A stretch of DNA of 39,195 bases, from positions 1 to 39,195 of the forward strand of contig JAEWEK010000031.1 in assembly GCA_023389425.1 (NCBI GenBank), written 5' to 3'. Below the pieces are notes generated by a model. It did no database searches. It was not told the origin of the DNA and worked only from the letters and a program-made list of their open reading frames with translations. Positions 25,092 to 35,409 of this stretch are shown piece after piece (the stretch's first letter is position 1; every line of letters starts with the position of its first letter). The translations under genes and the position numbers were made by a program. Origin of the DNA: Pseudomonadota bacterium (lineage in GTDB: Bacteria > Pseudomonadota > Gammaproteobacteria > Burkholderiales > Burkholderiaceae_D).

Positions 25092-26247
25092 GGTCAGGCT
25101 GCTGCTGCAGCGTCGCTTCGCGCACCAACACCGACTGTGGCTGGACGCGACCGAGCAAGATGGCTACTGGCCCGACGATATTCCCTTAGGCATCCCGACC
25201 GAGACCCAAGCCCTGCGCCAGCCGGAGGCCGTGCGCGCCTGGGCGGATGAGTGGCGGCAATGGCGCGGCGCTGGCGAGCTGATCTGGATTAATCGCCAAT
25301 GGCGTGCGTTGGGCATGCAGCGGCTGCCCGCCAGCATCAGACTACACGGGCCGGCCGACGTTGCCGATTGGGCTGGACAGCGCGAACGCTGGCTGCGGGC
25401 GCGGGAGCGCAGCGTCGCCTTGACCGCCCGCTGGCCGGGCCTGGGGAACTCGCTCGGCAAGCTGTTCGAGGTCATGGCCGACTACACCACCGATGACTTC
25501 GCGCGCCTGCTGGATTGTGTCGCGTGGCTACAGACGAATCCGCGGTCCGGCCTGTATCTGCGCCAGCTCCCGATTGCTGGATTGGATTCGAAATGGGTCG
25601 AGCCCAGACGCGCGGTCGTGAACGAATTGCTTGCGGTACTGAGCGATCGGACGAACGACGCGGCCGACTTTTACGAGCTGTGCGGATTGCGGAAACCACC
25701 CCAGCAGTTGCGGATCCGCATACTCGACCCGGCCCTGCGTGCAAGCGCCGGCGGACTCAGCGACATCAGCGCACCTGTCGAGGAACTGGCCCGACTGGAT
25801 TTTTATCCGGCGCGGGTGCTGATCGTGGAAAACCTGCAGACAGGCCTGGCACTGGAGGATCTGGATCGCACCGTCGCCGTGATGGGCTTGGGCTACGGTG
25901 TGAACGTCTTGACTGCGTTATCGTGGCTGCAGCGCGCGCGTTGCTGGTATTGGGGAGATATCGACACGCATGGCTTTGCAATCCTCAGCAAGGCCCGCTC
26001 CGCGCTTCCCCACCTTGAGTCATTGCTGATGGACGAGGATACGCTTCTTCGGCACCACCCGCTTTGGAGTGTCGAACCAAGTCAACATGGCGCGAGCGAG
26101 CTGCCCGGGCTGACATCTGGCGAAGCGAATTTATATACAAAACTGAAACTCCATTCTTTCGGTCAAGCGGTGCGTCTCGAGCAGGAACGGATCGATTGGA
26201 GTCTGGCATGGCGCGCCATTCGCGGCACAATCGCCACGTCTGACTGA
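25075..26247 (+). CDS. jetD: Wadjet subunit JetD (DUF3322/DUF2220 Toprim nuclease)
   Basis: JetD is the nuclease that cleaves plasmid DNA trapped by the JetABC loop-extrusion complex. I place the start at a TTG at 25075, which gives a 390-residue product starting KHPAEVRLLLQRR after the initiator, the usual JetD opening. A longer ATG frame from 25021 adds 18 residues not typical of the family. The DUF3322 part contains LRQLPIAGLDSKWVE at about 162-176. The DUF2220 Toprim part has Glu252 in VLIVENLQTG and the DxD pair Asp295/Asp297 in YWGDIDTHGF. All key acids are present. It overlaps jetC by 17 bases and ends the operon. Confidence 0.94.
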   Translation: MKHPAEVRLLLQRRFAHQHRLWLDATEQDGYWPDDIPLGIPTETQALRQPEAVRAWADEWRQWRGAGELIWINRQWRALGMQRLPASIRLHGPADVADWAGQRERWLRARERSVALTARWPGLGNSLGKLFEVMADYTTDDFARLLDCVAWLQTNPRSGLYLRQLPIAGLDSKWVEPRRAVVNELLAVLSDRTNDAADFYELCGLRKPPQQLRIRILDPALRASAGGLSDISAPVEELARLDFYPARVLIVENLQTGLALEDLDRTVAVMGLGYGVNVLTALSWLQRARCWYWGDIDTHGFAILSKARSALPHLESLLMDEDTLLRHHPLWSVEPSQHGASELPGLTSGEANLYTKLKLHSFGQAVRLEQERIDWSLAWRAIRGTIATSD

Positions 26248-26282
26248 TCGATGGCACATACCGTGCAATTGCGCGAAAATAC

Positions 26283-26294
26283 TTAGCATGCTAA
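26283..26294. promoter_or_regulatory. Perfect palindrome ahead of marR, probable operator
   Basis: TTAGCATGCTAA is a 12-base perfect palindrome 34 bases upstream of the marR ATG. A further GCTAA half-site occurs at 26305-26309, and a TATATT -10-like hexamer at 26311-26316. MarR dimers bind such symmetric sites, so autoregulation of this efflux operon is likely. Confidence 0.6.
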
Positions 26295-26327
26295 ACTTTC
26301 GTCTGCTAACTATATTGACAGTGCCGC

Positions 26328-26783
26328 ATGTCGTCCTACGACCAAACCCTGATGAACCTCGTTTCGATGCTCCCCCAAGTCGGGCGCGCTTACCGCGCGG
26401 CCGTGGACAAGGTGACGTCGGAGTACGGCCTGTCGCAGGCCACCGGCCTCCCCGTCCTGATCATGGGCCGCCTCGGCGAAGGCGTGCGCTGTGGTGTGCT
26501 GGCCGATACGCTGGGCGTGGAGCCCTCGTCGCTGGTGCGCGTCACCGACCACCTGATCGAAATCGGCCTGGTCGAGCGCCGTGAAGATGCCGCCGACCGC
26601 CGCGCCAAGACCCTGCACCTCACCGCTGAAGGCGCGCGCCGCGCCGCCGGCATGGAGCAGGCGCTGATCCCCTTCCGCCGCAAGCTGTTCGCCGATATCG
26701 CCGAAGAAGACGTCCACGCCTGCATGCGCGTGCTGACCGGCCTCTCCGCCGCCATCGAAGCCAAGCACCAAGACGCCCCGTGA
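26328..26783 (+). CDS. MarR-family transcriptional regulator
   Basis: The 151 residues form a winged-helix protein of the MarR type. The recognition region is CGVLADTLGVEPSSLVRVTD. The wing carries ERREDAADRRAKTLHLT with the conserved DRRAK segment. The dimerisation helices lie at both ends. Ligand specificity cannot be read from the sequence, but the genes downstream encode an aromatic-acid type efflux pump, so a phenolic or hydroxybenzoate-like effector is a reasonable guess. The stop overlaps the next start by four bases. The start follows the intergenic region with the palindrome at 26283. Confidence 0.9.
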   Translation: MSSYDQTLMNLVSMLPQVGRAYRAAVDKVTSEYGLSQATGLPVLIMGRLGEGVRCGVLADTLGVEPSSLVRVTDHLIEIGLVERREDAADRRAKTLHLTAEGARRAAGMEQALIPFRRKLFADIAEEDVHACMRVLTGLSAAIEAKHQDAP

Positions 26784-28825
26784 AGGCGCCCACACTTCAA
26801 GAGGCGCTCTTCTCCGTTAAAAGTTTCGCCGCCTCGATGCTCGCCGTGTACGTGTCGCTGCGTATCGGCTTGCCGCGTCCGTTCTGGGCGATGATGACCG
26901 CGTACATCGTGTCCGCGCCGTTCGCCGGTCCGACGCGCTCGAAGGCGATCTTCCGCCTCGCCGGCACCTTCCTGGGCGCCTCGGCCGCCGTGCTGCTGGT
27001 GCCGACGCTGGTCGATTCGCCCGAACTGCTCTCGCTCGGCATCGCGCTGTGGGTGGCGGTGTGCCTGTACATCTCGCTGCTGGACCGCACGCCGCGCTCC
27101 TACGTAGTGATGCTGGCCGGGTACACCTGCGCCCTGATCGCCTTCCCCGCCGTCGACCGGCCGGACACGATCTTCGACACCGGCCTCGCGCGCGTCGAGG
27201 AGATCCTGCTCGGCATGGGCTGCGCGACGCTGGTGCATTCGCTGGTGCTGCCGCAGAGTTTCGCGCCGGTGCTGCTGGCGCGCCTGGACAAGGCGCTGCG
27301 CGACGCCCAGCACTGGATCGCGGACGCGCTGTCGCTGTCGGGCGATGCGCAGAAGGACCGCCGCGCGCTGGCGGCCGACATCACCGAGCTGCGCATGATG
27401 TCGACCCACCTGCCCTTCGATACCTCGCACCTGCGCTGGACCTCGAACGCGATCCACGCCCTGCAGGACCGGCTGGCGATGATGATGCCGCTGCTGTCCG
27501 GGATCGAAGACCGCCTCAAGACGCTGCGCGAACTGGGCGCGGAGGGTGTGTCGCTGCGCTGGCGCGCCGTGCTGGACGATGTGCGCGACTGGGCCAACAG
27601 CCGCCGCGGCGAAGCGCAGCCGGGCCGCGAGGATGTGCTGCGCGCGCAGATCGACGAACTCACGCCGGCCATCGGCCGCACCTCGAGCTGGCAGGAGCTG
27701 GTGGAAGTGAACCTGGCGCTGCGCCTGCGCGCGCTGATCGATACCTGCCTCGCCGCTCAAGCACTGCGCGGCCATATCGACGCCGGCGTGCACGGAGAGC
27801 TACCGCCGGAAGCGCGCAACATGCCGGCCGCCGGCGCCGCCGCACTGCACCTGGACCGCGGCATGGCGCTGATGTCGTCGCTGGGCGCGCTGATCGGCGT
27901 TCTGGCCGGCTGCGCGTTCTGGATCATCACCGGTTGGCCTTCCGGCTCGGTGGTACCGATGTTCGCGGCGGTGATGTGCTGCTTCTTCTCGACGCAGGAC
28001 GATCCGGTCCCGTTCATCACCGGCTTCCTGAAGTACACGCTGTGGTCGCTGCCGCTGTCGGCCCTGTATGTGCTGGGCATCCTGCCGGCGGTGCACAACT
28101 TCGAATCGCTGGTGCTGGTGTGTGCGCCGGCCTTCTTTGTACTGGGCGTGCTGCTGGCGCGGCCGGCCAACTTCGGGCAGGCGATGCCTTTCCTGTTCGG
28201 CCTCGCGGGGACGCTGGCACTGGTGGACACGCACAACGCGGACATGATCGGCTTCGTCAACAGCACGCTGGGGCAGATCGTCGGCATCTGGCTGGCGGCG
28301 CTGACCACGCGCCTGTTCCGCACCGTGGGCGCGGGCTTCACGGCGCGCCGCCTGTTGAAGGCCGGCTGGGTCGAACTGGCCGGCATCGGGCGCGGCGACA
28401 AGGTGCCGTCGGTGCCCGAATTCTCGGCGCGCATGGTCGACCGCATCTCACTGCTCACGCCGCGCATCCAGCTGGCGGGCAAGCAGCCGGACCTGGTGGC
28501 GGCAGACGCACTGACAGACCTGCGCATCGGCCTGAACATGTCGCACCTTGCCGAAGCGCGCAGCGGGCTGGGTCGCAGCCAGGCCTCGCTGGCGGTGCTG
28601 ATGGAAGACCTGGCGCGCCATTTCGACACGCGGCCGAAGCTCATCGCGGAAAACGAGATCCACCTGCTCGCATCGCTCGACAACGCGCTGCGTTCGGTGT
28701 GCGAGGAAGTGGTGTCGGCGGCGCAGCGCCAGGCGGTGGCCGCGCTGGCGGGCATCCGGCGCGACCTGTTCCCGCGCGCCGCGGCCTACGCGCCGTCACC
28801 CGTGATTGAAAAGGAAATCCAATGA
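26780..28825 (+). CDS. aaeB: FUSC-family efflux pump subunit (AaeB-like)
   Basis: This is the inner-membrane pump of an AaeAB-type system that exports aromatic carboxylic acids in E. coli. The 681 residues have two sets of membrane helices. The first spans about 15-160 (starting FSVKSFAASMLAVYVSLRIGLPRPFWAMM), and the second about 355-520. A cytosolic region of about 200 residues separates them, and a soluble tail follows. The PFWAMMTAYIVS and GTFLGASAAVLLVP motifs are typical of FUSC proteins. It is between marR and aaeX with 4-base overlaps on both sides, so coupled translation is expected. The symbol is by family resemblance; the substrate is inferred. Confidence 0.85.
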   Translation: MKAPTLQEALFSVKSFAASMLAVYVSLRIGLPRPFWAMMTAYIVSAPFAGPTRSKAIFRLAGTFLGASAAVLLVPTLVDSPELLSLGIALWVAVCLYISLLDRTPRSYVVMLAGYTCALIAFPAVDRPDTIFDTGLARVEEILLGMGCATLVHSLVLPQSFAPVLLARLDKALRDAQHWIADALSLSGDAQKDRRALAADITELRMMSTHLPFDTSHLRWTSNAIHALQDRLAMMMPLLSGIEDRLKTLRELGAEGVSLRWRAVLDDVRDWANSRRGEAQPGREDVLRAQIDELTPAIGRTSSWQELVEVNLALRLRALIDTCLAAQALRGHIDAGVHGELPPEARNMPAAGAAALHLDRGMALMSSLGALIGVLAGCAFWIITGWPSGSVVPMFAAVMCCFFSTQDDPVPFITGFLKYTLWSLPLSALYVLGILPAVHNFESLVLVCAPAFFVLGVLLARPANFGQAMPFLFGLAGTLALVDTHNADMIGFVNSTLGQIVGIWLAALTTRLFRTVGAGFTARRLLKAGWVELAGIGRGDKVPSVPEFSARMVDRISLLTPRIQLAGKQPDLVAADALTDLRIGLNMSHLAEARSGLGRSQASLAVLMEDLARHFDTRPKLIAENEIHLLASLDNALRSVCEEVVSAAQRQAVAALAGIRRDLFPRAAAYAPSPVIEKEIQ

Positions 28826-29028
28826 TCGGCGAAGTCAGTCTCTTCGGCTTGTACGTCCCGCCGCTGCTGCTGTTGATGCTGCCCGCGTTGCTGGTGTCGC
28901 GCGTGCTGGGCAGCCTGCTGGCGCGCGCCGGCTTCTACCGCCTGGTGTGGCACCCGGCGCTGTTTGATTTCTCGCTGTTCGTCATCGTACTGGGCAGCCT
29001 CGCTCATTTCGCATCCAACTGGTCCTGA
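28822..29028 (+). CDS. aaeX: DUF1656 small membrane protein (AaeX-like)
   Basis: The 68-residue protein has two membrane segments, at about residues 8-28 (LYVPPLLLLMLPALLVSRVL) and 46-63 (ALFDFSLFVIVLGSL). DUF1656 proteins are encoded with AaeA/AaeB pumps; E. coli AaeX has no assigned function. Its start overlaps the pump gene stop by four bases, and its stop is separated from the adaptor ATG by one base. Confidence 0.9.
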   Translation: MIGEVSLFGLYVPPLLLLMLPALLVSRVLGSLLARAGFYRLVWHPALFDFSLFVIVLGSLAHFASNWS

Positions 29029-29029
29029 C

Positions 29030-29923
29030 ATGGTCAAGAAAAACATCTTTCCGGCGCTGGGCCGGGTAGCGATTACTTTGGTGGCGCTTGCCATCGCCGT
29101 CTACGCTGGCTTGCAGCTGTGGCGTTACTACGAGGTCGATCCGTGGACGCGCGACGGCCGCGTGAAGGCCTACGTGGTGCAGGTGGCGCCGGACGTCGCA
29201 GGTCTCGTCACGAAGGTCTACGTGCACGACAACCAGCAAGTGAAGAAGGGCGATCCGCTGTTCGACATCGACCGCGCACGCTTCGAACTCGCGCTACGCC
29301 AGGCCGACGCCAGCGTGCTGGCCGCGCAAGCCGCGCTGGCGCAATCGCAGCGCGAGAGCAAACGCAATACGCAGCTCGACGATCTCGTCTCGCAGGAAAC
29401 GCGCGAACAGGGGCAGACCAGGACCGACCAGGCGCGCGCCGCGCTGGCGCAGGCGGAAGTCAATCGCGACACCGCGAAGCTGAACCTGGAGCGCACGCGC
29501 ATCGTCTCCGGCATCGACGGCTTCGTCACCAACCTCGACCTGCGCGAGGGCGAGTACGCAGCGGCCAGTCATCCAGTGCTGGCGGTCGTCGACAGCAAAT
29601 CGTTTTATGTCGAAGGCTATTTCGAAGAGACCAAGCTGCCGCGCATTCACCTGGACGACAAGGTGAGCGTGAAGCTGATGGGCACGAAGCAGGCGCTGTC
29701 CGGCCACGTCGAGAGCTTCGCCGAGGGCATCGCGGACCGCGACCGCACGACCGGCGCGAACCTGCTGCCGAACGTTAACCCGACCTTCAACTGGGTGCGG
29801 CTGGCGCAGCGCATTCCGGTGCGCGTCGCGATCGACAGCGTGCCGGCCGGTGTACGCCTGGTCGCCGGGCAGACCGCGACGGTGGAAGTGCTCGCGGCCG
29901 CCGCCACCACCATCAAGCGATAA
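29030..29923 (+). CDS. aaeA: HlyD-family periplasmic adaptor (AaeA-like)
   Basis: It links the inner-membrane pump to the outer-membrane factor. The start is the ATG at 29030, one base after the aaeX stop, giving 297 residues. One N-terminal membrane anchor is followed by WRYYEVDPWTRDGRVKAYVV, the conserved adaptor opening. The biotinyl-lipoyl-like half motif VAPDVAGLVTKVYVHDNQQVKKGDPLFDID follows. A helical hairpin spans about 95-150. The second half motif includes ERTRIVSGIDGFVTNLDL, and the beta-barrel region includes SFYVEGYFEETKL. Ends with AAATTIKR. Confidence 0.92.
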   Translation: MVKKNIFPALGRVAITLVALAIAVYAGLQLWRYYEVDPWTRDGRVKAYVVQVAPDVAGLVTKVYVHDNQQVKKGDPLFDIDRARFELALRQADASVLAAQAALAQSQRESKRNTQLDDLVSQETREQGQTRTDQARAALAQAEVNRDTAKLNLERTRIVSGIDGFVTNLDLREGEYAAASHPVLAVVDSKSFYVEGYFEETKLPRIHLDDKVSVKLMGTKQALSGHVESFAEGIADRDRTTGANLLPNVNPTFNWVRLAQRIPVRVAIDSVPAGVRLVAGQTATVEVLAAAATTIKR

Positions 29924-29929
29924 TCCGCC

Positions 29930-31390
29930 ATGAATTCATATCGAAGCATCGTTACCAGGACGGCCGTCGCGTCAGCGCTGCTGGCGTTGGCGGCTTGTAC
30001 CACCGTCGGGCCGAACTACAAGGTGCCCGACGAAGCCGTGGCAAAGCGTCCCGAAGCGGCGAAGCCCTTCCTGGGCGCGGCCGAGAAGCCGTTCAAGTCC
30101 GAGCCGCTGCCGGACAACTGGTGGAAGCTGTACCAGGATCCGACGCTCGACAAGCTGATCGAAAAGGCGTTCGCCACCAACGCAGACCTGCGCGTGGCCG
30201 CCGCCAACCTGCAGCGCGCACACGCGGTGCTGGAATCGGTGGAAGAGAAGAAGCGTCCGGAAGTGGAGATGGAAGCGCAGCCCGGTTACGGCCGGATCGC
30301 CGGCGCCTCGCTCGGTATTCCCGAGAAGCTGCCGGATTCCGGCCTCTACTCGGCCGACATCAAGGTGGGCTACCAGCTCGACCTGTTCGGCAAGATCAAG
30401 CGCGCGATCGAGGCGGCGCATGCGGACGAGGAAGCAGCGCAGGCTGCGAACGACCTGGCGCACGTGGTCATCGCCGCGGACACGGCGCGTGCTTATGCGG
30501 ACGCCTGCTCGGCGGGCTACCAGCTGAAGGTGGCGCAGCAGTCGGTCGACCTGCAGCAGCAGTTCGTGAAGCTGACCGGCGAACGCGTGCAGATGGGACG
30601 CGGCATCGCGCTCGATAACAGCCGCGCGCGGGCGCAGCTCGACCAGTTGCGCGCATCGCTGCCGCCGCTGGAGGCGCATCGCCGCGTCGCGCTGTACAAG
30701 CTGGCGGTGCTGACCGGCGAAGTGCCGGCCAACTTTCCTGCCGATGTGGCGAAATGCGACGTGCCGCCGCGCGTGGCCAGCGCGATCCCGGTTGGCGATG
30801 GCGCCGCACTGCTGCGCCGCCGTCCGGACATTCGCCAGGCCGAGCGCACGCTGGCCGCGTCCACCGCACGCATCGGCGTGGCGACGGCGGAGCTGTACCC
30901 GAACATCACGCTGGGCGCGTCCTTCGGCAGCGTCGGCATGATCCCGGGGATCGGCGACGCGAACACCTGGCACTACGGACTCGGTCCGCTGATCTCGTGG
31001 AGCCTGCCGGCGCTCAGCTCGGCGCGGGTGCACATCGAGCAGGCGGAGGCGACGACCAAGGGCTCACTGGCCAGGTTCGACAGCGTGGTGCTGAACGCGC
31101 TGCGCGAAACGGAGAGCGCGCTGACTGTATATGCGCGCGAGCTGGATCGCAACGCGGCGCTCAAGTCATCGCGTGACCAGAGCAAGCTGGCGGAGCGGCA
31201 GTCGGACAAGCTGTATCGCTACGGGCGTGTAGATTTCCTCAGCAAGCTGGATGCGGACCGGGCCCTGGCGGTGGCGGAGAGTGCCGTGGCGGCGTCGGAT
31301 GCACAGCTGGCGTCGGATCAGGTGACCTTGTTCCTGGCGCTAGGCGGAGGTTGGCAGAACACGCACGGGCAGCACGAGGAAAAGCGCTGA
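29930..31390 (+). CDS. Outer-membrane efflux lipoprotein, NodT family (TolC-like)
   Basis: It forms the trimeric outer-membrane channel for the upstream pump. The signal peptide ends in lipobox LAAC (residue 23), as in OprM and other NodT-type factors. Family motifs follow: TTVGPNYKVP, LPDNWWKLYQDPTLDKL near 60-78, and NADLRVAAANLQRA. The repeat half contains LLRRRPDIRQAERTLAASTARIGVATAELYPNITL. The 486 residues match the family. The gap to the adaptor is six bases, so the operon is marR-aaeB-aaeX-aaeA-this gene. Confidence 0.92.
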   Translation: MNSYRSIVTRTAVASALLALAACTTVGPNYKVPDEAVAKRPEAAKPFLGAAEKPFKSEPLPDNWWKLYQDPTLDKLIEKAFATNADLRVAAANLQRAHAVLESVEEKKRPEVEMEAQPGYGRIAGASLGIPEKLPDSGLYSADIKVGYQLDLFGKIKRAIEAAHADEEAAQAANDLAHVVIAADTARAYADACSAGYQLKVAQQSVDLQQQFVKLTGERVQMGRGIALDNSRARAQLDQLRASLPPLEAHRRVALYKLAVLTGEVPANFPADVAKCDVPPRVASAIPVGDGAALLRRRPDIRQAERTLAASTARIGVATAELYPNITLGASFGSVGMIPGIGDANTWHYGLGPLISWSLPALSSARVHIEQAEATTKGSLARFDSVVLNALRETESALTVYARELDRNAALKSSRDQSKLAERQSDKLYRYGRVDFLSKLDADRALAVAESAVAASDAQLASDQVTLFLALGGGWQNTHGQHEEKR

Positions 31391-31399
31391 ACATAGAGC

Positions 31400-32113
31400 T
31401 CAAGTAAACAGGTCATCATCCGGCCCCAGGTTGTCGAAGTCGCTGTTGCCGCTGTCATCGCTCAGCAGGCTGTCCGAATTGCTGTTCTGGTCGGTATCGT
31501 CGAACAAGTTGCTGCGGTCGTCGCGGTCGGACAGCTTCTGGTCTTTGTCGCTGTCTTCGTAGTAGTTGTTCACGATCGTGGTTTCTTCGGGCTTGGACAT
31601 CAGCGCCGATTGCGGGCCAAGGAAGCCATTACCGGCGCGGGCGCCGAGCAGATGTTCGAGGCCCTGGAACAAGAAGGCACCGCCGGCCACGCCGGCAGCC
31701 GTCGACGCGATATTTCCGAGCATGCTGCCGCCCCTGCCGCTGAGGAAGCCACCGCTGGGCGGTTCCTGCTGCGCCTGCATCGAGGCGGGCGCAGGTTGCT
31801 GGTACGGCGGCGACGCGGAGGCCGACGGGCGCGCGGTGCCGCTGTTGCCCCATGCGTTGGGATCCAGGAAGGATGGCTGGCCCTGCGGCGCGCCGTTGCG
31901 CAACTGGCTCTGGAGGGATGCGATCTCGTTCCTGGCGTTGTTCAGCGCCTGCTGCATCAGCAGGGCGCGCTGCACCAGCAGATAGGTCGCGTCGGGCTGC
32001 TGGCTGGCGGCGCGATTGATCATCGCTTCGGCCTCGGGGTCCTTGGCGACGCCGCGTGCCTGTACCAGCTGTGCCAGGAAATCCTGCAGGAGTTGGGAAT
32101 CTTGTGGGGTCAT
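31400..32113 (-). CDS. DUF2076 domain protein
   Basis: The start is the ATG at 32113, with AAGGAG nine bases upstream, giving 237 residues; the longer frame adds 19 unlikely residues. The N-terminal region (about 1-80) is helical, with MTPQDSQLLQDFLAQLVQAR and DATYLLVQRALLMQQALNNA, the DUF2076 signature. A Gln/Pro/Ser-rich linker lies in the middle. A Gly/Ala segment (GSMLGNIASTAAGVAGGAFLF) could be membrane-associated. The tail (about 190-237) is strongly Asp/Ser-rich. DUF2076 proteins are periplasmic or ligand-binding by annotation; function is unknown. The gene ends nine bases from the convergent efflux gene. Confidence 0.85.
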   Translation of the reverse strand: MTPQDSQLLQDFLAQLVQARGVAKDPEAEAMINRAASQQPDATYLLVQRALLMQQALNNARNEIASLQSQLRNGAPQGQPSFLDPNAWGNSGTARPSASASPPYQQPAPASMQAQQEPPSGGFLSGRGGSMLGNIASTAAGVAGGAFLFQGLEHLLGARAGNGFLGPQSALMSKPEETTIVNNYYEDSDKDQKLSDRDDRSNLFDDTDQNSNSDSLLSDDSGNSDFDNLGPDDDLFT

Positions 32114-32216
32114 GGTGGTGCGCTCCTTGGTTGGTCGCTTGATAATTGGGCGCGACGCGGGCGCTTTCAAGTTGCGGTTTGTATCAGGCCCTCATCTCAA
32201 CCACCGGGTGAAGCGG

Positions 32217-34414
32217 TTACAGCAGCTTGTCGAGCGTGATCGGCAGGTCGCGTACGCGCTTGCCGGTTGCGTGCCAGACGGCGTTCGCCACCGCGGCCGC
32301 CACGCCAGTGATGCCGATTTCGCCGATGCCCTTGGCGCCCAGCGGGTTCACGTGCGGATCATCCTCGTCCACCACATGCACATCGATATTGCCGATGTCC
32401 GCATTCACCGGGACATGGTACTCGGCCAGGTTGCCGTTGACCGCCCGGCCGACGCGCTTGTCGAATACGGTTTCTTCCAGCAGCGCCATGCCCAGGCCCC
32501 AGACGATGCCGCCCAGCAGCTGGCTGCGTCCTGTCTTCGCATTGATCAACTTGCCGACGCCGTACACGCCGACCACGCGCGGCACGCGGATTTCGCACAG
32601 CACCTCGTCCACCTGCACCTCGACGAAGACGGCGCCGAAAGAATGCATCGAGTATTTCTCCTTCTCGCTGCCCGGCTCGGCCCGGGCCGTCACCTCCACC
32701 GGGGCGCCGTGGCGCTTGACGATGCTCGACATGCGCTCGCGCCGCAGGGGGTCGCTGCGCAGGAACAGCCAGCCGTCATCTGCATCGACCTCGTCCGGAA
32801 GCGCGCCCCGCAGCGGCGATTGCGGATCGGCCGCCGCGATGCCGGCCAGCTTGAGCCGCAGCCCCTGTCCCGCCGCCAGCACGGCGGACGACACACTGGC
32901 CACCGTCATAGATCCGCCCGACACTGGCGCTTGCGGCATGTGCGAATCGCCCAGCTCGAACCGGACATGGTCGACCGCCACGCCGACCGCATCGGCCAGC
33001 ACCTGGGTCATGACAGTGTAGGTCCCGGTGCCGAGATCCTGCGTGGCGGAACGGCCAACGACGTGGCCGTCCGGATGCAGGATCGCGCTGGCTTCGGCAG
33101 CCGATCGGTGCGTCGGGTAAGTGGCGGTGGCCATGCCCCAGCCGACCAGTTTGTCGCCTTCGCGCATCGAACGCGGCGCGGGAGTGCGGCGACTCCAGCC
33201 AAAACGCTCGCCCCCGATGCGGTAGCACTCGCGCAATGACTTGCTGGAATAGGGCAGCTGCTTTTCCGGATCCCGTTCGGTGTAATTGCGCAGGCGCAGC
33301 TCGATCGGGTCGATGCCCAAGGCTTCCGCCAGTTCGTCCATGGCGGCCTCGAGCGCGAAGCTGCCGGTGGCTTCGCCGGGGGCGCGCATGAAGGTGGGGG
33401 TGCCGAGATGCATGCGCGCCAGCCGGTGCGAGGTCTGCTGCGCGGGCGATTCGTACATCATGCGCGTGACCAGCGCGCAAGGCTCGATCCAGTCTTCGAT
33501 CATCGAGGTGTAGGCGACCACGTCGTGGCTGGAAGCGGTCAGGCGGCCATCGGCCGTGGCGCCGAGGCGCATGCGCTGCTCGGTGATGGGACGGCCGCCG
33601 ACCGGGCCGAACATCTGGTTGCGATCCAGCACGAGCTTGACCGGCCGGCCACACTGCTTGGCCGCCATTGCCGCCAGCAAGACGTGCGACCACGCCGAGC
33701 CCTTGCAGCCAAATCCGCCGCCGGTGTACGGACACAGCACCGTAACCTGCTCTTTTTGCAGGCCGAGAATCGACGCGACAATGTCTTGCACGCCCTTGAT
33801 GTACTGGGTGGAGTCATGCAGGGTCAGTTTGTCGCCATCCCACGCGGCCACGGTGGCGTGCGGCTCCAGGGGATTGTGGGTTTCATGGGGCGTGACGTAG
33901 GTGGCGTCGAATTCCACGCTGCCTGCGAGCATGCCGGCCTGCAGGTCGCCGCGCCGCGTGTCCGCCGACTCGCCCAGCACCTTGTCCGGCGGATGGGTGC
34001 GGACCTTCGCCTGGTCGAAGTCCAGCACGGCGGGCGCCGTCTCGTAGTCCACGCGCAGCCTGGCTGCGGCCTCGCGCGCATGCTCGAGCGTGTCCGCCAC
34101 GACGACGGCGATGGGCTGGTTGTTGTAGTGAATGGCGTCGTCCTGCAGCAGCGACAGCACACGGCCGATGGGAGGATGCATCTTGCCGGCCTTGCGGTCC
34201 GGCGGCAGGGACATTGCGTTCTCGTGGCTTAGTACCAGCAGCACGCCTGGGCAGGCATCGTCGGCCACGATCCGCTTCACGCGGCCGGATGGAATGGTGC
34301 TGGTGACCATGACGGCATGCGCCATCTGGTGTGGGAAGTGTTCCGCGGAATAGCGCGCGGCGCCGCTGACCTTGGCCCAGCCGTCGGTACGGTTGATGGG
34401 GGCTCCGATGACGC

Positions 34415-34418
<4 letters not shown>
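32217..34418 (-). CDS. paoC: Molybdenum-binding subunit, xanthine dehydrogenase family (PaoC-like)
   Basis: This large subunit binds the molybdopterin cofactor and carries the substrate site of a hydroxylase acting on aldehydes or heterocycles. The ATG at 34418 gives 733 residues, as in E. coli PaoC (about 730). The opening is INRTDGWAKVSGAARYSAEH. Conserved cofactor segments include YTGGGFGCKGSAWSH and MRAPGEATGSFALEAAMDEL. The catalytic Glu lies in GAKGIGEIGITG near the C-terminus. The start overlaps the paoB stop by four bases. Substrate is not determined; the PaoC resemblance suggests aromatic aldehydes. Confidence 0.9.
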
Positions 34419-35398
<980 letters not shown>

Positions 35399-35409
35399 TC
35401 GCCCTCCCT

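Noticed and set aside
26390..28755. Minus-strand ORFs opposite marR and the FUSC pump gene
   Set aside because: Low-complexity Arg/Ser/Gln sequences antisense to clear genes.
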